Shown: positions 35,688 through 44,429, counted from the first letter of the stretch. The stretch is 64,000 bases of DNA from Niastella caeni (GCF_004834005.1 NZ_STFF01000017.1:1-64000); one strand, 5' to 3'. The notes: generated from the sequence alone by a model not told the origin. A program made the numbers and translations.

Positions 35688-37238
35688 ATGTTAATGCGTA
35701 ACATTTTTTTGCTATCTGTTCTGTTTTTTTGCTTTTCCTGTAAAAAAGAGCGTGCTGTAAATCCTGAGGATACAGAAAATACGGAGAATAATCCTGCCGG
35801 TAAGGCCGCAGCCCAGGTGTATTATGTTGATGGAGCGCAGGGCAACAACCAGAATGACGGTCGGACCCCTGCCACAGCCTGGAAAACAATTCAAAAATCT
35901 TTTGATGCTGCCGTGGCCGGAAGCACGGTAAAGATCCGGGGCGGCGTTTACTATGAGCAACTGACCGTACGGGTTAACGGTACTGCGGGAAACCCTGTTA
36001 CATTTACGAATTACAATAATGAACAGGTGATCATTGACGGATCAAAAATAACCGGCACTACCATTCTTACCATTACCGACAAGAAGTTTCTCACATTCAG
36101 CAACCTCACTGTTCAAAATATTACAAAGAACAACGCAATGGGTATTCTGGTATCGGCAAGTAAAACCGGAGGGGCAAGTGATCTAACCTTCCGAAATGTG
36201 GTGGTCAAAAAAATTAACTGGACCAGTAATGCATCTACCATACCGAATGCCAATCAAAATGCACAACCTTTCATTGCATTCGGATATGGGACCGCTCAGG
36301 CAAATGCCATTACGAACCTGGTTATTGATAGTTGTGAATTTGCCAATAATATCACCGGCTTCAGCGAAGCCTTATCTTTAGATGGCAACATCGACGGATT
36401 TACTATTACCAATAACAAAGTACACGACAATGCGAATATTGGCATTGCAGCGTTAGGGCATTATGGCGTAAGTACCAATTCGCAGGTAGACCAGGCCCGC
36501 AATGGTTTGATCAGGGGAAATAGCTGCTTCAATAACAAGGCCAGCTATGCTACCAGCGGCGGTATTTATGTGGATGGAGGAAAGGATATTAAAATTGACC
36601 GGAACATAACCTATCAAAACGGTTATGGAATAGAAGTAGGCCATGAAGAGAATGGCACCACCAGTAATATCATCGTTACCAATAACCTGATCTACCTGAA
36701 CCAGATCACGGGAATTGCTATTGGCGGATATGATGACGGTACTACCGGGCAGGTGATCAATAGTATTTTCAGGAATAACAGTTTTTTTAAAAACAATACC
36801 GACAATGATGGTTCCGGCGAAATATATATTACAAAAGCCTCCAATTGTACCATCGGGAATAATGTTTTTTATACCAATAGTCAGAATACCCTGTTCTCAC
36901 TGGAGAATATTTCGCCGCAATCGGGAAATAGCTTTGACTACAATGACTGGTTTACACCGAGTGGAAACGCTAACGACATCTGGATCAACTGGCGTAATAC
37001 AGGTTATGATTCTTTCTCAGCCTATAAAGCCGGTACCGGGCAGGATGCGCATTCTTTCTTCAAGGACCCGCTTTTCGTAAGTGTGGGAGCCACTCCTGAC
37101 CTGCATGTGAAAACTGGAAGTCCCTGTTTGCGTTCAGGTAATTTATCATGGATCACTGATGCCTCAGAAAAGGATCTGGATGGTAAGCCACGCGTAGTTA
37201 ATGGAGCAGTTGACATGGGCGCCTATCAGCAACAATAA
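35688..37238 (+). CDS. Right-handed beta-helix surface lipoprotein (516 residues)
   Basis: Lipoprotein signal 'MLMRNIFLLSVLFFCFSC', then a Glu/Asp/Asn-rich linker typical of exported lipoproteins. The body opens with 'YYVDGAQGNNQNDGRTPATA' and 'VKIRGGVYYEQLTV', the standard start of parallel beta-helix (pectate-lyase-fold) proteins. Asn-rich coils follow ('LDGNIDGFTITNNKVHDNAN', 'GIYVDGGKDIKIDRNITYQN'), ending in 'DLDGKPRVVNGAVDMGAYQQ'. Such proteins often bind or cleave acidic polysaccharides (polysaccharide-lyase-like). No catalytic residues can be assigned with certainty, so enzymatic activity is inference. A second Met at 35694 is an equally good start. Confidence 0.85.
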   Translation: MLMRNIFLLSVLFFCFSCKKERAVNPEDTENTENNPAGKAAAQVYYVDGAQGNNQNDGRTPATAWKTIQKSFDAAVAGSTVKIRGGVYYEQLTVRVNGTAGNPVTFTNYNNEQVIIDGSKITGTTILTITDKKFLTFSNLTVQNITKNNAMGILVSASKTGGASDLTFRNVVVKKINWTSNASTIPNANQNAQPFIAFGYGTAQANAITNLVIDSCEFANNITGFSEALSLDGNIDGFTITNNKVHDNANIGIAALGHYGVSTNSQVDQARNGLIRGNSCFNNKASYATSGGIYVDGGKDIKIDRNITYQNGYGIEVGHEENGTTSNIIVTNNLIYLNQITGIAIGGYDDGTTGQVINSIFRNNSFFKNNTDNDGSGEIYITKASNCTIGNNVFYTNSQNTLFSLENISPQSGNSFDYNDWFTPSGNANDIWINWRNTGYDSFSAYKAGTGQDAHSFFKDPLFVSVGATPDLHVKTGSPCLRSGNLSWITDASEKDLDGKPRVVNGAVDMGAYQQQ

Positions 37239-37265
37239 TCAAATAAGCATATTTCGTTCACAGAT

Positions 37266-37303
37266 AAAAAAGTCTTGCCGGTTAAAACCGGCAAGACTTT
37301 TTT
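37266..37303. terminator. Strong bidirectional terminator
   Basis: AAAAAGTCTTGCCGGTT pairs with AACCGGCAAGACTTTTT over 17 bp with a tiny loop, flanked by A-run and T-run. It separates the convergent beta-helix lipoprotein and pseudouridine synthase genes. Confidence 0.92.
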
Positions 37304-37403
37304 ATTTCGTCGTAACAAACCACAATTTATGAAAAGGCGGTTAAATGCTGGAAGCACCGCCATTAAGTACCCAATGCTGTTTCTTATTTTAGGATAAGCT
37401 CTA

Positions 37404-39089
37404 TTAAAAACCTTCTTCTGCCTCAAAGCTGATCTTCTCTTTGGTTTTGGGATGCGTAAATTCGAGATGAGCGGCGTGGAGGTACATTCTTTTAGCTACT
37501 GTACCATAAAGATCGTCACCAACAATTGGCGCATTTAGCCCCAGTTCATGGGCTGAGTGCATACGTAACTGATGGGTTCTTCCGGTAAGCGGCCAAAAAT
37601 CTACCTTGGTCATTGCGTTGTATTTTTTTATCACTTTCCACCTTGTAATGCTTTTTTTCCCGGTTTCAAAACATACCAGTTGTCTTGGCCGGTTGTACAC
37701 ATCGGCAATCAGCGGAAGGCTGATCTCTCCTTCTGACTCATCAATTTCTTTAGAAAGTAATGCCCTATAGCGTTTTCTTACCGTACCCTGCATAAACTGT
37801 CTTTGAATATGCTTGTGCGCCTGCTCCGTTTTGGCAACTACCAAAAGGCCGGAAGTATCCATATCGAGCCGGTGAACAATAAGCGGTTCAGTGTCTAATA
37901 CATCTTTCAGCCTGGTGTAAACAGACTCCCGGATCTCTTTTCCAGGAACGGAAAGTAATCCGGCAGGCTTATTAACTACAACAAGACTTTCATCTTCATA
38001 CACAATTTTAAGCTCGCGACTGCCTTCCGGGATACGTAAAAACGGGTTTTCGTCAACCAGCATACCTTCCAGCATATGCGCCAGAATAGGTTTGCACTTA
38101 CCAGTACAGGCCGGATAATATTGTTTATGTTTTCTGATCTCAGATTTTGGAGTAGCCCCCCACCAAAACTCGGCCATAGCAATTGGTTTGTAGCCGTTCA
38201 CAAATGCAAATTGCAAAAGCTTGGGTGTTGCACATTCACCTGCACCTCCAGGTGGTTTTCCAAAAGCAGTCAGGCTGAAGATCTCCTGTAAACTTTTACT
38301 TTTCCCATCCTTATTTAAAAATACATATTGTTCAAAAAGCTGTTGCTGCAAGGCTGCCGATTTTTCCTTACGCTCATTTTTTAAATTTTCAAGATCACTT
38401 TCAAATTGAGCCAATGCTGTTCGTATCTTTTCAAGGATCTTTTCCCATTTGTTTGTGAGAACATTAAGCTGATGTTTGTCATGCAAACTCAGCTTTATAA
38501 GGTCGGCTTCAACCGCCTCATAATCCCGGGAACTCAGGCGCTGCTTTTTCATTTCACGGATCTCTTTCCGGCTTTCTCTATTGCTTTTTAATTGTTCCCT
38601 GAAAGCTGATATTTCCTGCAACGATTGGGCTGAAAGCACTTCCAGGTCAAGTTTTAGATGCAGGTAGTTATTGTTCGACTCAATTTCCTTTATGCGGTCA
38701 TTAATAGCATTAATGATCTCTATCTCTTTGAGAAAAAAGCTGTTTTCAACCAGCATATCGAAGACCGGTGGAACAAATCTGGGATGATCGTTTGAGCCTG
38801 CCAATTTACCCGAGAAAGCTGACAGATAGCCCAGTTTCCCTGCTGGATCCTGCACAACCAAAACGCCAAACATTTTGCCGATAGCAATGCCCTCCCTATC
38901 AGTACTCAGTCCAAAATTATGCTCAAGGTGTGTTTGAGTTTCGAGGTAATGCTGCAGTTCAGTAGCTGCAATTTTTGTTAAAGGGTGCGGCTCATAATAA
39001 AAAGGGAAAGTAAAACGTTCCGGTAATTCAATATCATTTATCGTCTTGTCCAAAAAATAGGAAATCTTCCCCTGACTATGTTCTCTCAA
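37404..39089 (-). CDS. RluA-family pseudouridine synthase with long N-terminal extension (561 residues)
   Basis: The C-terminal part, about residues 355-561, is a complete RluA catalytic domain: 'IVYEDESLVVVNKPAGLLSV', catalytic 'HRLDMDTSG' (Asp409), 'RKRYRALL' and 'PLTGRTHQLRMHSA'. It makes pseudouridine in rRNA or tRNA. The N-terminal 350 residues hold a globular start ('RFTFPFYYEPHPLTKIAATE', 'GKMFGVLVVQDPAGKLGYLS'), a coiled coil (about 120-255) and a small Cys-containing segment ('PACTGKCKPILAHML'), as in the long RluA-like proteins of this phylum. The frame opens at TTG 39089, with no ATG upstream; the initiation codon is therefore uncertain. Confidence 0.88.
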   Translation of the reverse strand: MREHSQGKISYFLDKTINDIELPERFTFPFYYEPHPLTKIAATELQHYLETQTHLEHNFGLSTDREGIAIGKMFGVLVVQDPAGKLGYLSAFSGKLAGSNDHPRFVPPVFDMLVENSFFLKEIEIINAINDRIKEIESNNNYLHLKLDLEVLSAQSLQEISAFREQLKSNRESRKEIREMKKQRLSSRDYEAVEADLIKLSLHDKHQLNVLTNKWEKILEKIRTALAQFESDLENLKNERKEKSAALQQQLFEQYVFLNKDGKSKSLQEIFSLTAFGKPPGGAGECATPKLLQFAFVNGYKPIAMAEFWWGATPKSEIRKHKQYYPACTGKCKPILAHMLEGMLVDENPFLRIPEGSRELKIVYEDESLVVVNKPAGLLSVPGKEIRESVYTRLKDVLDTEPLIVHRLDMDTSGLLVVAKTEQAHKHIQRQFMQGTVRKRYRALLSKEIDESEGEISLPLIADVYNRPRQLVCFETGKKSITRWKVIKKYNAMTKVDFWPLTGRTHQLRMHSAHELGLNAPIVGDDLYGTVAKRMYLHAAHLEFTHPKTKEKISFEAEEGF

Positions 39090-39204
39090 GTGATTTATGT
39101 CGTTTAAGCCGCAAAAATATCATATTCCCTGCTCAAAAATGCGGGTATTCAGGAAGGACCTTCGCCATTGGCAGTAAATTTCTACTAAAAACGCAACAAA
39201 AAGG

Positions 39205-39212
39205 TAAATTTG
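39205..39212 (+). promoter_or_regulatory. Bacteroidota-type -7 element TAAATTTG
   Basis: TAAATTTG matches the TAnnTTTG -7 consensus. It sits inside a ~50-base module (39180-39232) that recurs at 42395-42450. Position and strand fit the promoter of the LytS-type kinase gene at 39325. No clear TTTG -33 element is seen. Confidence 0.5.
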
Positions 39213-39324
39213 ACACCATACATAAGCCGCCTACCCTGCTGCCAAATTCAGTTAAAAACATACCAGATTCAGTTTTTGTATTTTTAGCGCTGCTGTTGTA
39301 AGCATCTTGCATGAAAATTATACA

Positions 39325-41046
39325 ATGAAACAAAAAGCGATCCTTCTTTTCCTGGCATTACTCCCCATGTTGTTGTTTGCACAGCCTAAAACCGTGCAAA
39401 AGCTTATTAACGGCAATCCCTGCGATACTTGTGTTATAAAATATTACCTTGCTCATTCCAACGTGCTTCCTTATGCATTTATCGGAGCCACAGCCAATCC
39501 CCTCAGGTTATCCAGCGAGTATTATGCGTTCAAAAGATCGATCCCCGATCAGCCATTCGAGCAGAACGCCTTCTTCATTACAGACAGTATTGTGAATGTG
39601 GTTTTTCTTACAGAAGAGGAAGAAAGTGCAAAACGGATACAAGCATTCTTCAAAGCGGATAAAAATTACGACTACAACGAAATTGAAATAAATATCGAAA
39701 AAAATAAGAAACAAATCGCTGGCTGGCAGGTACTAAGTAACTTAAAACCTGTTGAAGACTACAGGATCAATCGGATCCGTTACAACGGGGAAAAAAAAGA
39801 TTATATTATCGGGAAATGGAAAAGCACTCACCAAACCGGCGAGCTCCATTTCGGTTATAACGATATTGTAGAAATAACACTTCGCAAAAAAGTATCAAAG
39901 GAAATTCTGCGCAGGTTCTTCATTAAACGACAACTGGACCGGCCTGTACATTTTTTCTATTTGCAAACGGAGATCACTTCATCGAATGTAAAAAAAGTGA
40001 TCCGTGATTTCCTTGATGTACAATTCGATAAGGCAGGTCTTGTGCGTGGTGATTCAGCCGTTCAGTTTAAACTGAACAAAGGAAGCATAGGCATGCTGAT
40101 GTTTAAACCGCTTGAAACCGGGGAAGGGATCGAATACTCATTCACAGGAACCAGTAACTGGCAATCCATTCAGCGCCCGCAGCAACCCCTTTCGGAAGGG
40201 CCTTTTCTGCTACTTGACGACACTGATATACTACCGGGGAAAACACAAACGCTTTACCTGCGGTATAAAGACCAACCGGGAACGATTCATAAAATAGAAA
40301 TACAGGGCGTCTCCAACATTACAAAAACTTCTTTTTTCAAAGTAACAGCGGGCTTTATGCTCGCTTTACTTGTTTTTGGCGGATGGTATTTACTAAAACG
40401 GAACCGACATAAAAAACAGTTTGCAGCACTTAGCCGGAAAAACAAAGACATTGAAACACGTTTGTCTTTATTAAGCGGTCAGTTGAACCCGCATTTCCTT
40501 TTTAATTCACTTAATGCCATACAGGGTACCATTAACAGCAATAACAGCAACGAAGCGAATAATTATATTGGCGATATAGCCCGGTTTATGCGTAACAGCA
40601 TGGACTATGGTAAAAGAGAATTCATTTCCTTACAGGAAGAGCTGCATCTTGAAACAGATTACCTGCAACTGGAACAAAGGCGCAAAAACTTTTCATTTGA
40701 TCTTGTTATTGATAAAACGATAAATGCTTCGCAGATCGATTTTCCGCCGCTACTGCTACAACCGGTTCTGGAAAACAGTGTGCGTCATGCATTTGGGAAA
40801 AATGAAGATCCTGCTTTACACATCAATGTATCTTCTGTTAAGTACAACCTTATTATTTCTATTACCGATAATGGCGAAGGCTGGAATGTAAACGAACGAA
40901 AAGAAGGCCATGGGCTTGGACTGGTGAGAAAAAGAATTGAACTGATCAACGAGAAAATGCAGAATATGCGTATTGACATGAATATACGATCAATACCCGG
41001 CGAAGGAACTACAACTATTTTTTCATTTGAAAACTGGCTTGCATGA
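39325..41046 (+). CDS. LytS-type sensor histidine kinase (PF06580, 573 residues)
   Basis: Signal peptide 'MKQKAILLFLALLPMLLFAQ' selects the ATG at 39325 over an in-frame TTG 18 bases upstream. A periplasmic sensor region of about 310 residues contains a Cys pair ('GNPCDTC'). One membrane helix follows ('VTAGFMLALLVFGGWYLL'), then a His_kinase domain with 'SGQLNPHFLFNSLNAIQG' (His390) and an HATPase domain with 'PPLLLQPVLENSVRHAFG' and 'ITDNGEGWN'. Its stop overlaps the start of the LytTR regulator gene by 4 bases (ATGA), so the pair is translationally coupled. Confidence 0.93.
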   Translation: MKQKAILLFLALLPMLLFAQPKTVQKLINGNPCDTCVIKYYLAHSNVLPYAFIGATANPLRLSSEYYAFKRSIPDQPFEQNAFFITDSIVNVVFLTEEEESAKRIQAFFKADKNYDYNEIEINIEKNKKQIAGWQVLSNLKPVEDYRINRIRYNGEKKDYIIGKWKSTHQTGELHFGYNDIVEITLRKKVSKEILRRFFIKRQLDRPVHFFYLQTEITSSNVKKVIRDFLDVQFDKAGLVRGDSAVQFKLNKGSIGMLMFKPLETGEGIEYSFTGTSNWQSIQRPQQPLSEGPFLLLDDTDILPGKTQTLYLRYKDQPGTIHKIEIQGVSNITKTSFFKVTAGFMLALLVFGGWYLLKRNRHKKQFAALSRKNKDIETRLSLLSGQLNPHFLFNSLNAIQGTINSNNSNEANNYIGDIARFMRNSMDYGKREFISLQEELHLETDYLQLEQRRKNFSFDLVIDKTINASQIDFPPLLLQPVLENSVRHAFGKNEDPALHINVSSVKYNLIISITDNGEGWNVNERKEGHGLGLVRKRIELINEKMQNMRIDMNIRSIPGEGTTTIFSFENWLA

Positions 41047-41783
41047 AATCCCTAACCTGTTTTATTACCGACGACGAACCGGCGGCTATTGAAAGTCTCA
41101 TTAAGCTGATAGAACTTTATTGTCCTTCACTGCATATAAAAGGCAGGGCCACTAATACAACTGATGCAGCTGCATTTTTAGGTAAAGAGGAAGTGGATAT
41201 TTTGTTTCTTGACATCCGAATGCAGGGAGAAACAGGTTTTGATCTTTTGAAGCAGTTGAAAGAACCGAACTTTCATTTGGTTTTTGTTACGGCATATGAT
41301 GAGTATGGCATAAAGGCTATTAAGTTTTCGGCAACTGATTACCTGCTGAAACCGGTGGATCCGCAGGAGCTTATTGCTGCTGTTCACAAAGTGACAACAC
41401 GCAAACAGATCCAACAGGAACAAATGCAGTTGCTGTTACAATCGCATATGATACCGAATAGTCAGCAGAAACGCATAGCCCTTGCCGACCAGTCTGAAAT
41501 AAAATATGTACTCATTAACGATATCGTATGCTGCGAAGCAGAAAACAGCTATACCACTTTTTACATTGGTGACAGTAAGCAGGGGCTCGTTGTTTCCAAA
41601 CCTATTGCAGAATACGAAACACTGCTGCAGCCTTACGGGTTTATCAGGGTACATCAGTCGTGGTTAGTGAACAGCTATAAACTTGAGAGTTACAAACGGG
41701 AAGACGGAGGTTATCTGCGTATGCAAAATGGCATGGATGTACCTGTAAGCAGACAACGGAAGCATTTGTTGAAGATGTTGTAA
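41043..41783 (+). CDS. LytTR-type response regulator (246 residues)
   Basis: Receiver domain with 'CFITDDEPAA', phospho-acceptor Asp57 in 'DILFLDIRMQGETGFDLL' and the conserved Lys in 'YLLKPVDPQEL'. The C-terminal LytTR DNA-binding domain (about residues 145-246) shows 'IVCCEAENSYTTFYIGD', 'FIRVHQSWLVNSYKLES' and 'VPVSRQRKHLL'. Partner of the overlapping LytS-type kinase. Members of this family often control surface or polysaccharide genes; the targets here are unknown. Confidence 0.95.
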   Translation: MKSLTCFITDDEPAAIESLIKLIELYCPSLHIKGRATNTTDAAAFLGKEEVDILFLDIRMQGETGFDLLKQLKEPNFHLVFVTAYDEYGIKAIKFSATDYLLKPVDPQELIAAVHKVTTRKQIQQEQMQLLLQSHMIPNSQQKRIALADQSEIKYVLINDIVCCEAENSYTTFYIGDSKQGLVVSKPIAEYETLLQPYGFIRVHQSWLVNSYKLESYKREDGGYLRMQNGMDVPVSRQRKHLLKML

Positions 41784-42176
41784 TGTTGCTATGAGGGTAG
41801 CTCCCGCCCTGCCCTACACAGGGGTAAACTCGTTACACCTGGTTTTATTGACACGCATATTCATCTCACTGACGTTTATCGATCCCAGATTCCTGGAGAT
41901 ACCTGCATTGGGCATTTTTTGGTAGAAGAGGCTGAACGGGCGAAAGAAGTACTGGAACAGGTGCATATTCGGGTAGTGAACATTAATGATGTGGTCATCC
42001 AGAAGCTCAGGCAGGATGTACCGGGACAGTTGGGCCTATTTTGCAGAAGATTGGCAAATGCTGGGGTTAACATCCTTACGCAGTATAGCGATCATGCCAA
42101 TCAATTGATAGTAGTGGTAGATGATTATGAGAAAGCAAAGCAGGTATCGGTTGCATGGATGCAAGAATGGTGGTGA
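41784..42176 (+). pseudogene. Chimeric remnant: amidohydrolase fragment fused to a headless ACT-domain protein
   Basis: One frame, opened by a stop at 41781, reads 'GKLVTPGFIDTHIHLTDVY', the metal-binding signature of an amidohydrolase. It passes straight into 'GDTCIGHFLVEEAERAKEVL' and 'RQDVPGQLGLFCRRLANAGV', the second half of a two-ACT-domain amino-acid-binding protein, ending at 42176. The ACT protein lacks its first ~40 residues. No ATG exists in frame; the only starts are internal TTGs such as 41919. This looks like the scar of a deletion that joined two genes. A short ACT peptide from TTG 41919 (85 residues) cannot be excluded. Confidence 0.6.
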
Positions 42177-42200
42177 TTGTTCATTATTTATTCTAACATA

Positions 42201-42236
42201 GAAGCCTTCAAATCCAACGACTTGAAGGCTTTCGAA
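42201..42236. terminator. Hairpin terminator beside a tRNA relic
   Basis: GAAGCCTTCAA (42201-42211) pairs with TTGAAGGCTTTC (42222-42232). It can serve the chimeric remnant on the plus strand. On the minus strand it follows the tRNA-like segment at 42241, as a tRNA terminator would. Confidence 0.7.
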
Positions 42237-42240
42237 TTTT

Positions 42241-42290
42241 TCCGCGGTCCGGACGGACTCGAACCAGCGACCCTCCCGACTACAGGTCGG
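42241..42290 (-). other. tRNA 3'-half-like relic (possible Thr TGT)
   Basis: Read on the minus strand, an anticodon-arm-like stem (CCCGA / TCGGG around loop CCTGTAG) is followed by GGAGGG, then a T-arm 'GCTGGTTCGAGTCCGTC' and an acceptor-like 'CGGACCG'. There is no matching D-arm or 5' acceptor strand upstream. Position 33 is C instead of T, and the T-stem has a mismatch. It is therefore a degraded tRNA or an integration-site remnant, not a working tRNA. Confidence 0.45.
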
Positions 42291-42420
42291 GATGCGCATG
42301 ACGATCTGTCCTGGAACAACGGTATAGGAAACCAATAATACCTGCCTGGCCAGGTGTTGTCAAATATGTCTGATTGGACTATTGATTGCGTAAACTTCTA
42401 CGAAAACCGCAACAAAAAGG

Positions 42421-42428
42421 TAAATTTG
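42421..42428 (+). promoter_or_regulatory. Bacteroidota-type -7 element TAAATTTG upstream of the Crp/Fnr gene
   Basis: TAAATTTG lies 9 bases before the ATG at 42438, within the module shared with 39180-39232. If it is used, the Crp/Fnr message would be nearly leaderless. Confidence 0.5.
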
Positions 42429-42437
42429 CCGCCATAC

Positions 42438-43142
42438 ATGAGCATACGCGGCATTTTTCCAATTGACAAGTGGGACTTCAAAAGTGAATCCATATTAATG
42501 GATTTGCCTCCGGAAGATTTTGCATTGTTGACTGCAAATAAAACGGAGCAATTCTATTCAAAAGGAGAAATTATTTTCCGGGAAGCCGCCTACCCTGCCG
42601 GTATTTTTTACCTTGTTGAGGGGAAAGTAAAAAAATACAAAGTAGACAATGAAGGAAGAGAACATATTATTTATGTAGCCAACCAGGGAGAATTAATAGG
42701 CTACCATGCCATTCTTGCTGAAGATCGCTATCCTGATTCAGCCTCCGCATTGGAAAAAAGCAGAATTGCCTTTATTCCCAAAGAGGATTTTTTGAACACG
42801 TTACAGCAGTCTGCCGTATTAAGTAAACGCTTACTAAAAACTTTAAGCCATGAATTTGCCGTTTTAACCAATAGTCTTTCCGTATTTGCCCAAAAATCGG
42901 CAAGGGAAAGACTGGCTTTACAATTGATTGTATTGAGAGAAAAATACAAAGTCAATTTTCAACCAGGCATGCCGGTAGAAATTAATATTAGCCGCGATGA
43001 CCTGGCAAGCATTGCAGGTACCGCCCGCGAAAATGCCGTACGTATTCTTACCGAATTTAAAGCGGCAGGAATAATAGAAACAAAGGGCCGCAAGATCATT
43101 GTGCACGATGTTAACCAGCTCATTAAAATTGCCAATTATTAG
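42438..43142 (+). CDS. Crp/Fnr-family transcription regulator (234 residues)
   Basis: The start is set at the ATG at 42438, just downstream of a -7 element. An in-frame GTG at 42354 would place the promoter inside the gene, and the ATG at 42498 would remove the conserved 'GIFPIDKWDFKSES' start. The cyclic-nucleotide-type beta-roll is visible ('KGEIIFREAAYPAGIFYLVE', 'GELIGYHAILAEDRYPDSAS', 'IAFIPKEDFL'), followed by the dimer helix and a winged helix with 'ISRDDLASIAGTARENAVRI' and 'IETKGRKIIVHD'. There is no Fe-S cysteine cluster. It sits directly upstream of the twin-methyltransferase operon, which may be its target (inference). Confidence 0.9.
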   Translation: MSIRGIFPIDKWDFKSESILMDLPPEDFALLTANKTEQFYSKGEIIFREAAYPAGIFYLVEGKVKKYKVDNEGREHIIYVANQGELIGYHAILAEDRYPDSASALEKSRIAFIPKEDFLNTLQQSAVLSKRLLKTLSHEFAVLTNSLSVFAQKSARERLALQLIVLREKYKVNFQPGMPVEINISRDDLASIAGTARENAVRILTEFKAAGIIETKGRKIIVHDVNQLIKIANY

Positions 43143-43296
43143 TAAACCGGGTTACAAAAGATGATCAAATTTACCTCCGCAAGCTTCACCTGCTACATAG
43201 CACCTGCCCCATTCCACTCAAGTATGCTCTAAATAAAATTGATAAAAATCACTTTTTGTAGTGATAAGGTTTACCGCAATCTGTTGGTCAACAGGG

Positions 43297-43304
43297 TAAT
43301 TTTG
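43297..43304 (+). promoter_or_regulatory. Bacteroidota-type -7 element TAATTTTG
   Basis: TAATTTTG matches TAnnTTTG and lies 7 bases before the ATG of the first methyltransferase gene, suggesting its own promoter with a very short leader. Confidence 0.5.
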
Positions 43305-43311
43305 TAAATCT

Positions 43312-43923
43312 ATGCACTCCGCACCAACTTACCCAAAAACGATAAATCACTGGTTTAGTACAGATGATCAATTAAATAAATTATACCCTAAATCTATTCA
43401 GGCATTGGCCCACAGACATTGGACCCCTTTACAAATTACCCAGATGGTGGCGCCGTTTCTTGTAACTCATCCAGGGGTTAAGGTATTGGACATTGGCAGC
43501 GGTGTAGGAAAATTTTGTGTGGCCGGAGCCTATTATAAACCCTATGCAACATTTTATGGGGTTGAACAACGTAAAGACCTCATAGATCATGCAAAAAAGG
43601 CCAGTACTACATTAGGACTACAAAATGTTCATTTCATTCATTCTAATATTACTGACCTTGATTTCAGTCAATACGACCATTTTTATTTTTTTAATTCGTT
43701 TTATGAAAACCTGATGACTAATGATAAGATCGATGAAAACATAACTCACTCAACCTGGTTATTCAATTATTATCACAAGCAGTTATATAAAAAACTCGAT
43801 GGAATGCCAGCAGGAACGAGAGTTGCAACTTTTCATTGCCTGAATAATAAGATCCCTCCTGATTATCATGTGGTAGATTCAAAAGTTGATACTTTATTGA
43901 AATTCTGGATTAAGGTATTGTAA
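43312..43923 (+). CDS. Class I SAM-dependent methyltransferase A (203 residues)
   Basis: Rossmann-type methyltransferase: motif I 'VLDIGSGVGKFC' (Asp60-Gly65), acidic residue Glu85 in 'FYGVEQRKDLIDHA', motif 'VHFIHSNITDLDFSQYDHFY' and the following 'FNSFYENL' in the motif IV position. The N-terminal segment ('HWFSTDDQLNKLYPKSIQAL', 'HWTPLQIT') is shared almost line by line with the paralogue at 44875. Substrate unknown. First gene of a tight set with DUF983, the GcvH-like gene and methyltransferase B (gaps 40, 16 and 46 bases). Cytoplasmic, no signal peptide. Confidence 0.85.
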   Translation: MHSAPTYPKTINHWFSTDDQLNKLYPKSIQALAHRHWTPLQITQMVAPFLVTHPGVKVLDIGSGVGKFCVAGAYYKPYATFYGVEQRKDLIDHAKKASTTLGLQNVHFIHSNITDLDFSQYDHFYFFNSFYENLMTNDKIDENITHSTWLFNYYHKQLYKKLDGMPAGTRVATFHCLNNKIPPDYHVVDSKVDTLLKFWIKVL

Positions 43924-43963
43924 TCAAATATTCATCCCTGGAACGGTAAAACGGCAAAAAAAT

Positions 43964-44413
43964 ATGTGTGCTGTAAAAAAGGACCCAAAGCCTGGCTATA
44001 TATGGAGCCTCCTTCATAACAAATGTGCGCGCTGCAGATCGGGAGATATGTTTCAAACGAAAAATGCATACAGGTTGAAACATTTTATGAAAATGTATGA
44101 TAGATGCCCGGTTTGTGATCAACGTATGGAAATTGAAGTGGGTTTTTATTATGGTACCGGGTATGTTAGTTACGCATTAACAGTGGCATTGTCGGTTACT
44201 ACATTTGTTGCCTGGTGGGTTCTGATAGGTATGTCAGTGAATGATAACAGATTTTTTTGGTGGCTTGGATTAAACATAACGCTATTAGTTGTTCTTCAGC
44301 CCTACTTAATGCGATTGTCCAGGGCAATATGGTTATCATTTTTTGTCCGTTACAATGCAAACTGGCAGGCTGAAAAAGCTGAGCACCCTGAATATGATAT
44401 GAAAATTCAATAG
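43964..44413 (+). CDS. DUF983 zinc-ribbon membrane protein (149 residues)
   Basis: The N-terminal Cys motif 'NKCARCRSGDMF' and a second pair 'DRCPVCDQRMEIEVGFYYGT' form a zinc-ribbon-like start, followed by two membrane helices ('VSYALTVALSVTTFVAWWVL', 'WWLGLNITLLVVLQPYLMRL'). This is the standard DUF983 layout; the family's function is not established. The 16-base gap to the GcvH-like gene indicates co-transcription. Confidence 0.88.
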   Translation: MCAVKKDPKPGYIWSLLHNKCARCRSGDMFQTKNAYRLKHFMKMYDRCPVCDQRMEIEVGFYYGTGYVSYALTVALSVTTFVAWWVLIGMSVNDNRFFWWLGLNITLLVVLQPYLMRLSRAIWLSFFVRYNANWQAEKAEHPEYDMKIQ

Positions 44414-44429
44414 CAAGAGTTATTAAATT

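Noticed and set aside
42036..42335. 99-residue minus-strand frame over the chimeric remnant and tRNA-like relic
   Set aside because: It crosses a hairpin and the tRNA-like segment and has no protein-like composition; the plus-strand frame is the one matching known families.
43163..43180. Reverse-strand TAAATTTG-like sequence after the Crp/Fnr gene
   Set aside because: It would drive transcription antisense into the Crp/Fnr gene, with no gene to serve; an isolated 8-base match is expected by chance.
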